Part shown: piece after piece, positions 1-3,755 of the stretch
Numbering within the stretch: the first letter of the stretch is position 1
Layout: the number at the start of each line of letters is the position of its first letter
Assembly (NCBI GenBank): GCA_001800085.1
Contig: MGUS01000059.1
Span: 6,625-13,258, forward strand
DNA from: Elusimicrobia bacterium RIFCSPLOWO2_01_FULL_60_11
GTDB taxonomy: Bacteria; Elusimicrobiota; Elusimicrobia; 2-02-FULL-39-32
DNA: 6,634 bases
Direction of reading: 5' to 3'
Translations under genes and position numbers: made by a program
The notes under the pieces: model-generated
Seen by the model: only the letters and a program-made list of their open reading frames with translations
The model's database searches: none
What the model was told of the DNA's origin: nothing

Positions 1-3
1 TGA

Positions 4-53
4 AAGCAGTCCTCATCCCTGATAGGCAGCGGTCATGTTGTTTCATAACATGA
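4..53 (+). promoter_or_regulatory. Upstream element copy A (shared promoter-like repeat)
   Basis: This 50-nt stretch aligns without gaps to 3646-3695, with 40 of 50 positions identical by hand count. The strongest blocks are AAGCAGTCC, CATCCCTGAT, CAGCG and TTTCATAA followed by ATGA. A weak sigma-70-like pair can be placed in it: TAGGCA at 23-28 and TAACAT at 46-51, 17 nt apart, each matching 4 of 6 consensus bases. It sits 36 nt before the ATG of the small ORF at 90. As in copy B, the gene that follows has AGGAGATCA as its ribosome-binding region. It could be a promoter or a dispersed REP-like repeat. The window begins here, so its left border is unknown. Confidence 0.5.
33..53. repeat. Perfect inverted repeat, 7-bp arms
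   Basis: TCATGTT (33-39) and AACATGA (47-53) are exact reverse complements around a 7-nt centre. The palindrome overlaps the candidate -10 at 46-51, where an operator could lie. Copy B has a different, shorter near-palindrome at the corresponding place: GATGA, A, TCATC at 3691-3701. No run of T follows, so it does not look like a terminator. Regulatory function is inferred from position only. Confidence 0.4.
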
Positions 54-89
54 TGAGTGTGACAGAGCGCAAATTGCCAGGAGATCATT

Positions 90-299
90 ATGATGTGGGA
101 AAATGTTGAAAAGAGTGTTTTGGCCATGGGGAAGGCGAGGAAAAACGTGATATTGTTTTTAAATGGCGACGGTACCGTGGGATTCAGCAATCCGGGCATC
201 GCAGTCATAGAAGAGATCAAGTTGTGGCGCTGGGACTGGATGGACCTGACGCAACCCGTCTCCAGACCGGCATTCAACACCCCCGCCCTAGTCGTTTAA
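90..299 (+). CDS. Short hypothetical ORF (69 aa), doubtful
   Basis: I do not recognise this protein. In its favour is a good Shine-Dalgarno, AGGAG at 79-83, 6 nt from the ATG at 90; a second ATG follows immediately at 93. The product is about 69 residues, with a short hydrophobic patch (VILFLNG, about residues 20-26) and a Trp-rich stretch (LWRWDW) near residue 45. It shows no clear signal peptide, membrane helix or known motif. The first half is visibly richer in A/T than the neighbouring genes, so it may be a recently acquired or decaying gene, a leader peptide, or not a gene at all. It ends about 95 nt before the PA2779-family start. It shares its ribosome-binding module AGGAGATCA with the large SBBP gene downstream, which suggests the translation start is real or was copied from a real one. 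Confidence 0.35.
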   Translation: MMWENVEKSVLAMGKARKNVILFLNGDGTVGFSNPGIAVIEEIKLWRWDWMDLTQPVSRPAFNTPALVV

Positions 300-304
300 C
301 ATAC

Positions 305-335
305 GGCCATATCAGGCGCGGCCCTGATATATGCC
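305..335. repeat. Inverted repeat / hairpin before the PA2779-family gene
   Basis: ATATCAGG (309-316) and CCTGATAT (323-330) form a perfect 8-bp stem with a 6-nt loop. GGC (305-307) can further pair with GCC (333-335) across a small internal bulge. It begins 5 nt after the stop of the short ORF. No T-tract follows, so an intrinsic terminator is unlikely. An operator or mRNA structure in front of the operon is the more natural reading. Its right arm overlaps the CCCTGAT block of upstream element copy C. Confidence 0.45.
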
Positions 336-358
336 CGCGCCGGTTTCTCCTATGATGA
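322..358 (+). promoter_or_regulatory. Upstream element copy C, candidate operon promoter
   Basis: These 37 nt align without gaps to the right-hand 37 nt of copy B (3659-3695), with 24 of 37 identical. Matching parts are CCCTGAT at the left, CCGGT in the middle and GATGA at the right. The -10-like hexamer at the equivalent place is TATGAT (351-356), 5 of 6 to consensus. The hexamer 17 nt upstream (TATATG) is a poor -35. If real, transcription would begin near 363, about 30 nt before the ATG at 394. The match is weaker than that between A and B and could be partly chance. Confidence 0.35.
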
Positions 359-380
359 AGGGGCTCAAGAGAGAACAACT

Positions 381-386
381 AGGAGG
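381..386 (+). promoter_or_regulatory. Ribosome-binding site deciding the start at 394
   Basis: AGGAGG lies 7 nt before the ATG at 394. It is a near-perfect Shine-Dalgarno and strongly favours 394 over the upstream in-frame ATGs (for example 331), which would place the putative -10 and this site inside the coding region. Confidence 0.8.
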
Positions 387-393
387 AATATCC

Positions 394-795
394 ATGAAAA
401 ACAGAAAGGCATCATTCGCGGTCAGGTTCCTGGCGGGAACCTTGGTTTTCGCAACAACTCTGGCCATCACGCAGCCGCCGAAAGGATGGGCGATGCTCGC
501 GCCGGCAGAAGTCACCTCTGCGGGCGACATCAGCGCCATGCGGGCCGCCGACATCAAAACGGTCCAATCGGCCCTGGAATCGAAGATCGTCCGCCAGCGT
601 CTCATCGAGCTGAAATTGAGCCCCGACGAGATCAACGGGCGCCTCACTCAGCTCTCCGACGCCCAGGTGCATCAGCTGGCCTCGCAGATCCGCGCTGTGA
701 ACCCGGGCGGAGACGGCGGCATCGGCATCATCATCGGACTGCTGGTGATCGCCATCTTAGTGGTCTTCTTCATCTACATCTTCAAACGGGTCTGA
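394..795 (+). CDS. PA2779-family small membrane protein
   Basis: This is a 133-residue envelope protein whose biochemical role is unknown. The start is fixed by AGGAGG at 381-386. Residues 1-34 have a basic N-terminus and hydrophobic segment (about 9-25) and look like a signal peptide or anchor. Residues 55-101 form a charged helical domain with the family-like pattern VQSALESKIVRQRLIELKLSP and then LSDAQVHQLASQI. Next come NPGGDGG (103-109), a strong transmembrane helix (about 110-129) and a short basic tail, KRV. Pseudomonas PA2779-family proteins, as I recall them, share this layout: a two-helix domain, a Gly-Gly stretch and one C-terminal helix. The stop is 1 nt from the ATG of the PA2778-family peptidase, and that pairing is typical of the family. 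I infer that the helical domain faces the periplasm. Whether the Gly-Gly region is cleaved is an open hypothesis. Family assignment is from remembered motifs, not a search. Confidence 0.8.
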   Translation: MKNRKASFAVRFLAGTLVFATTLAITQPPKGWAMLAPAEVTSAGDISAMRAADIKTVQSALESKIVRQRLIELKLSPDEINGRLTQLSDAQVHQLASQIRAVNPGGDGGIGIIIGLLVIAILVVFFIYIFKRV

Positions 796-796
796 C

Positions 797-1384
797 ATGA
801 AGATGGGGCCGGTCTTCCTGCTATGGACGGGGCTGGTCGCCCTGCTATGGGTAGGGCTGAACCTCAACGGGTGCGCGGGTCTTAACGCCCAGCCGTTGGG
901 GATGGAGCAAGCTCTGGACGTTCCCTTCTTCCCCGACCGGGGCGACCAATGCGGACCCTCCGTGCTGGCCTCCGTCCTCTCATTCTGGGACCATCCCGTC
1001 GACCTTCCGGAGTTGAAAAGCGAGATCTATCTGGCCCATCTTAAAGGAAGCCTGCCCATGGACCTTTTGCTCGCCGCGCAGAAACGGGGGTTGAAGGCGC
1101 ACCTTTACAGCGGGGACATGGATGACCTTAAGAACGAGCTCAAGATGGGGCACCCGCTGATCGTGTTCATGAACCTCGGGTTCGATTCCTTTCCCATCGG
1201 ACATTATGTCGTGGTCACGGGTTATGACTCCGAGCGGCAGGAGCTGCGCATCCACTCCGGACCCGATCAGAATAAATCGATTCCTTATAAGAGGTTCGTG
1301 AAAAGCTGGGACAAGACCCTGCGGTTGACGCTTCTCATACTGCCGCCTGACAGGGACAAGGAGTCCCCTCATGCCGGAATGTAG
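797..1384 (+). CDS. PA2778-family C39-like cysteine peptidase, lipoprotein
   Basis: This 195-residue predicted papain-like cysteine peptidase resembles the C39 (bacteriocin-leader) fold. Residues 1-25 are a hydrophobic signal peptide ending in LNGC, a slightly off-consensus lipobox with Cys26 as the likely lipidated residue. The catalytic Cys is Cys52 in DQCGPSVLASVL, and the His is His136 in GHYVVVTGYD. The third position probably lies in HSGPD (153-157). Other family-like stretches are KGSLPMDLLLAAQKRGL (83-99) and GHPLIVFMNLG (118-128). In Pseudomonas PA2778 a TPR region follows the peptidase in the same chain. Here the chain ends after LLILPP and the TPR part is a separate downstream gene. 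The start at 797 has no strong Shine-Dalgarno and lies 1 nt after the upstream stop, so translation is probably coupled. Substrate unknown; the adjacent PA2779-family protein is a candidate. Confidence 0.82.
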   Translation: MKMGPVFLLWTGLVALLWVGLNLNGCAGLNAQPLGMEQALDVPFFPDRGDQCGPSVLASVLSFWDHPVDLPELKSEIYLAHLKGSLPMDLLLAAQKRGLKAHLYSGDMDDLKNELKMGHPLIVFMNLGFDSFPIGHYVVVTGYDSERQELRIHSGPDQNKSIPYKRFVKSWDKTLRLTLLILPPDRDKESPHAGM

Positions 1385-1952
1385 GGACCTTGCCCGGCGG
1401 GCATGGCTCCTGCTTCTGGCATTCCCCGCTCTTGCGGCCTGCTCGGCGTTCCCTCAGCTCATTGCGCACCGCGACGCCCTTACGCCGCAAGAGCATGTGC
1501 AGTTGGGCGCTTCCTATGAAGCCCAAGGGCTCCAGGATGACGCGGGCCGTCAATATGAAGCCGCTCTCCATCAGAAAAAGAAATATATCCCCGCGCTGAT
1601 CGCTCGGGGAAACCTCGCCTTTGCCGGCGGGGATCTTCAAAAGGCGGAGGCCGATTACCGGCAGGTCCTGCGCAAGGCGCCGGGCCACCCCGGAGCCAAT
1701 AACAACATGGCCATGATCCTATTGGCCCGCGGCAAAGACCTGGATCAGGCGGAACGGTATGTCCGGATCGCTTTAAAGGAGGATACGCCGCTGCGGCCTT
1801 ATATCCTGGAGACCCTGGCCTCCATTTATATCGAAGAAGGCCGCCATCCCCAAGCGCGTCAAACTCTGGATGAAGCCGACGCCGCAGCGAAGTCGGATGA
1901 CGCCGCGCTTCGTGAGCATCTTGCCGAAACGCGAAAAAAACTCCAGCCGTAA
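1371..1952 (+). CDS. TPR-repeat lipoprotein (detached PA2778 C-terminal part)
   Basis: This 193-residue protein starts with a signal peptide and a good lipobox, L21-A22-A23-C24. About four tetratricopeptide-like repeats follow: around 42-75 (LGASYEAQG, QYEAAL), 76-109 (ARGNLAFAGGDLQKAEADYRQ), 110-143 (NNMAMILLARG, LDQAERYVRIAL) and 144-177 (LETLASIYIEEGRHPQARQTL). TPRs bind protein partners; the lipid anchor should hold it at a periplasmic membrane face. AAGGAG at 1358-1363 lies 7 nt before the ATG, supporting this start. The first 14 nt overlap the end of the peptidase gene in another frame. In Pseudomonas PA2778 equivalent TPRs are fused to the peptidase. Here the separate signal peptide and ribosome-binding site argue for a true two-gene arrangement, not a frameshift. 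Likely partners are the peptidase and/or the downstream barrel. Confidence 0.82.
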   Translation: MPECRDLARRAWLLLLAFPALAACSAFPQLIAHRDALTPQEHVQLGASYEAQGLQDDAGRQYEAALHQKKKYIPALIARGNLAFAGGDLQKAEADYRQVLRKAPGHPGANNNMAMILLARGKDLDQAERYVRIALKEDTPLRPYILETLASIYIEEGRHPQARQTLDEADAAAKSDDAALREHLAETRKKLQP

Positions 1953-3543
1953 GCTGTCCGCCCTCCTGACGGCCCTTTTTCTCCTTAACGCGCCGATCCC
2001 TCTGTCCGCAGCCGCGCCCGGAAGGGTCATCGGCTCCATCATCTTCGACATCCACAGCGTCTTCGATACGGACAGCCCCGAGGAGTCCGGCTGGGTCTAC
2101 CGCGCCGCTGATTCCATCCATGTCAAGACCCGCGAGGCCGTCATCCGGCGCGAACTCCTGTTCTCGGAAGGCGGCCCCTATGTCCCGGCCCTGGTCAAGG
2201 AGACCGAACGCAACCTCCGCCGTCTGGGCTTCATCCGCCGCGCGAAGATCGAGACGGCGGTCAATTCCAAGGGGACCGTGGACGTGACGGTGCACACTTA
2301 CGACAGCTGGACGCTGGAGGTGGTCGCGGACGCCGGCCGCGCGGGCGGCACAAACAGGTGGAAAGCGGGGTTTTCCGAAAGCAACCTCATGGGCATGGGC
2401 AAGACCGCGTCCGCGAAGTACATCAACGACGGAGCGGACTCGCAGGCGGATCTAGGGTGGAAAGACCCGCAGGTCATGGGACTCAAACACCTGAACTCCT
2501 CGGTGAAGATCTTGGAGAGTCCCGACACGCGGAGCTACTCCGCCGCCGTCAACCGCCCCTTCTTCGCCTCCATCGCCCGTTCCGCGTTGGGAGTCACCGC
2601 CGGCTACGGGGAGAACAAGGTCACCACCTATTCCGGCGAAACGGTCACCAACACGGTGCGCAAGCGCACGCGGGACGCGGGCGTCAACTATGGCTTGGCC
2701 CTCAAGCCCTCCACTCACCGCGCCCGCCGAGTGAACGCGTCCTTCAACCAGCATAGAGCCGACTATTCGGCGACCCGCGAGACATCCGGCCCAGTTCCCG
2801 AATCCGAGCAGCTGGGTTTCTTTCAGCTGGGTCTGGATTGGGAGGTCCTGGACTTCGTCAAGGTCCGGCGCATACAGAAATTCTCCCATGACGAGGACTA
2901 TAACCTCGGCTTCGGGATCTTTCCGGGAGTGTCCTGGGCGCCTCCCGTCTACCCCCTCTCAAGCACGGGGTCCTCATTCCTGCCCGGCTTCCTTATCAGG
3001 AAGGGCTTTAGCTGGACGGAGAGACTCCTGATGATGAAAGGGGGATACACCAACACTTACGTGAACGCCGGCGAGAGCAGCAGCCTCCTCTCGATGGACG
3101 CGCTGTTCTTCATCACGGGACTGCCGCGCCAGACCTTGGCCCTTCACACCGCCTATGACCACGGTTCGCGCCTGGGCCCCGCAGCAAGCCTCGGCTTGGG
3201 CGAGAACAACGGCCTCCGGGGTTACGGGGAGAACCAGTTCACGGGCAGCCGCCGCTTCCTTTTGAACGTGGAAGACCGCATCTTCATCCGCGAAGACGTC
3301 TTCAAGGTTCTCGATATCGGCGCCGTGGCCTTCTATGACGCCGGCTATGCCTGGCCAGCGGAGCGGCGGACGCGCCTCAATGACATTAAAAGCAGCGTGG
3401 GTTTCGGCCTGCGCCTGGCGCCGTCCCGCTCGAGCGGGAACAGCCCCACGCGCATCGACTTCGCCTACCCCTTGAACGGCACGGCGGAACGGTCCGGCTG
3501 GTCGGTCTCCATCCTGGGCGGACACGCTTTCGGCCCCAGTTGA
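1870..3543 (+). CDS. Omp85/BamA-type outer-membrane protein with one POTRA-like domain
   Basis: This is a predicted outer-membrane beta-barrel of the Omp85 superfamily (surface antigen D15 type), up to 557 residues. A hydrophobic signal segment covers about 30-48, with cleavage likely near SAAAP (46-50). Residues about 53-147 resemble one POTRA domain (VIRRELLF, then ERNLRRLGFIRRAKIET). GFSESNLMGMGKTAS (167-181) matches the entry into a BamA-like barrel. LRGYGENQFTGSR starts at 449 and matches the conserved VRGY/F loop motif of the superfamily. The C-terminal third is rich in alternating beta-strand patterns. BamA usually has five POTRAs, so this is a shorter relative whose cargo is unknown. 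The start is uncertain: the ATG at 1870 overlaps the TPR gene by 83 nt and gives an unusually long n-region. GTG 1912 or TTG 1921 gives a more normal signal peptide and a smaller overlap. No start has a strong Shine-Dalgarno, which suggests translational coupling. Confidence 0.85.
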   Translation: MKPTPQRSRMTPRFVSILPKREKNSSRKLSALLTALFLLNAPIPLSAAAPGRVIGSIIFDIHSVFDTDSPEESGWVYRAADSIHVKTREAVIRRELLFSEGGPYVPALVKETERNLRRLGFIRRAKIETAVNSKGTVDVTVHTYDSWTLEVVADAGRAGGTNRWKAGFSESNLMGMGKTASAKYINDGADSQADLGWKDPQVMGLKHLNSSVKILESPDTRSYSAAVNRPFFASIARSALGVTAGYGENKVTTYSGETVTNTVRKRTRDAGVNYGLALKPSTHRARRVNASFNQHRADYSATRETSGPVPESEQLGFFQLGLDWEVLDFVKVRRIQKFSHDEDYNLGFGIFPGVSWAPPVYPLSSTGSSFLPGFLIRKGFSWTERLLMMKGGYTNTYVNAGESSSLLSMDALFFITGLPRQTLALHTAYDHGSRLGPAASLGLGENNGLRGYGENQFTGSRRFLLNVEDRIFIREDVFKVLDIGAVAFYDAGYAWPAERRTRLNDIKSSVGFGLRLAPSRSSGNSPTRIDFAYPLNGTAERSGWSVSILGGHAFGPS

Positions 3544-3645
3544 AACCGTCCATTCCGCCTCTCAAACCCCTACCTCCCCCTAAGGCCATCCCCTACGCCA
3601 TCAGGCATTGGACCGTTCCCGCTACGGGGGTTTGACATAGGAGAG
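3544..3645. other. Intergenic spacer, C-rich on the plus strand
   Basis: No gene is visible. Positions 3544-3600 are strongly pyrimidine-rich on the plus strand, with several runs of four or five C. TTGACA occurs at 3632-3637 and is a perfect -35 hexamer by itself. However, the bases 16-18 nt downstream (CCATCC region) are not a -10, so I do not call a promoter from it. Confidence 0.5.
3616..3630 (+). terminator. Weak terminator-like hairpin after the Omp85 gene
   Basis: CCCG (3618-3621) and CGGG (3625-3628) can pair around a 3-nt loop. Two more T-G wobble pairs outside and only TTT following make this a poor intrinsic terminator. It is the only hairpin-like candidate I found between the four-gene cluster and the next gene. 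Termination here could equally be Rho-dependent. Confidence 0.2.
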
Positions 3646-3695
3646 AAGCAGTCCCCATCCCTGATTTCCAGCGCACCCGGTGTTTCATAAGATGA
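3646..3695 (+). promoter_or_regulatory. Upstream element copy B before the SBBP gene
   Basis: This is the best-defined partner of the element at 4-53 (40 of 50 identical, no gaps). A weak sigma-70-like pair fits at the same offsets: TTTCCA (3665-3670) and TAAGAT (3688-3693), 17 nt apart and 4 of 6 matches each. A short near-palindrome, GATGA-A-TCATC (3691-3701), overlaps the end. The leader to the ATG at 3756 is then about 55-60 nt. Conserved spacing in both copies favours a promoter, but a mobile REP-type sequence cannot be excluded. Confidence 0.5.
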
Positions 3696-3743
3696 ATCAT
3701 CAACATGAGAGTTCCACAGTTCGATTTTAAGAAGTTGAATCAA

Positions 3744-3749
3744 AAGGAG
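3744..3749 (+). promoter_or_regulatory. Ribosome-binding site of the SBBP gene
   Basis: AAGGAG lies 6 nt before the ATG at 3756. The surrounding AGGAGATCA is identical to that before the small ORF at 90, with the same spacing to the ATG. It fixes the start of the large secreted protein. Confidence 0.8.
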
Positions 3750-3755
3750 ATCACA

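Noticed and set aside
4..53. Riboswitch in the repeated upstream element
   Set aside because: I see no conserved stem set or known aptamer core shared by both copies. The conserved blocks are separated in a way that fits promoter elements better than an aptamer.
331..393. Upstream in-frame start for the PA2779-family gene
   Set aside because: ATG 331 would add 21 residues with no family resemblance and place the Shine-Dalgarno and candidate -10 inside the gene. AGGAGG at 381-386 supports 394.
1480..2295. 271-aa open frame on the minus strand
   Set aside because: It lies entirely over the TPR and Omp85 genes, and its translation has no recognisable domain. Long antisense frames are expected in GC-rich coding DNA.
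3544..3600. G-quadruplex on the minus strand of the C-rich spacer
   Set aside because: Only three runs of four or more G are close together, with the rest only two bases long, so a stable quadruplex is not supported.
3632..3660. Sigma-70 promoter from the perfect TTGACA at 3632-3637
   Set aside because: The sequence 16-18 nt downstream is C-rich with no -10 resemblance. The pair inside copy B is weak but is supported by the duplicate copy.
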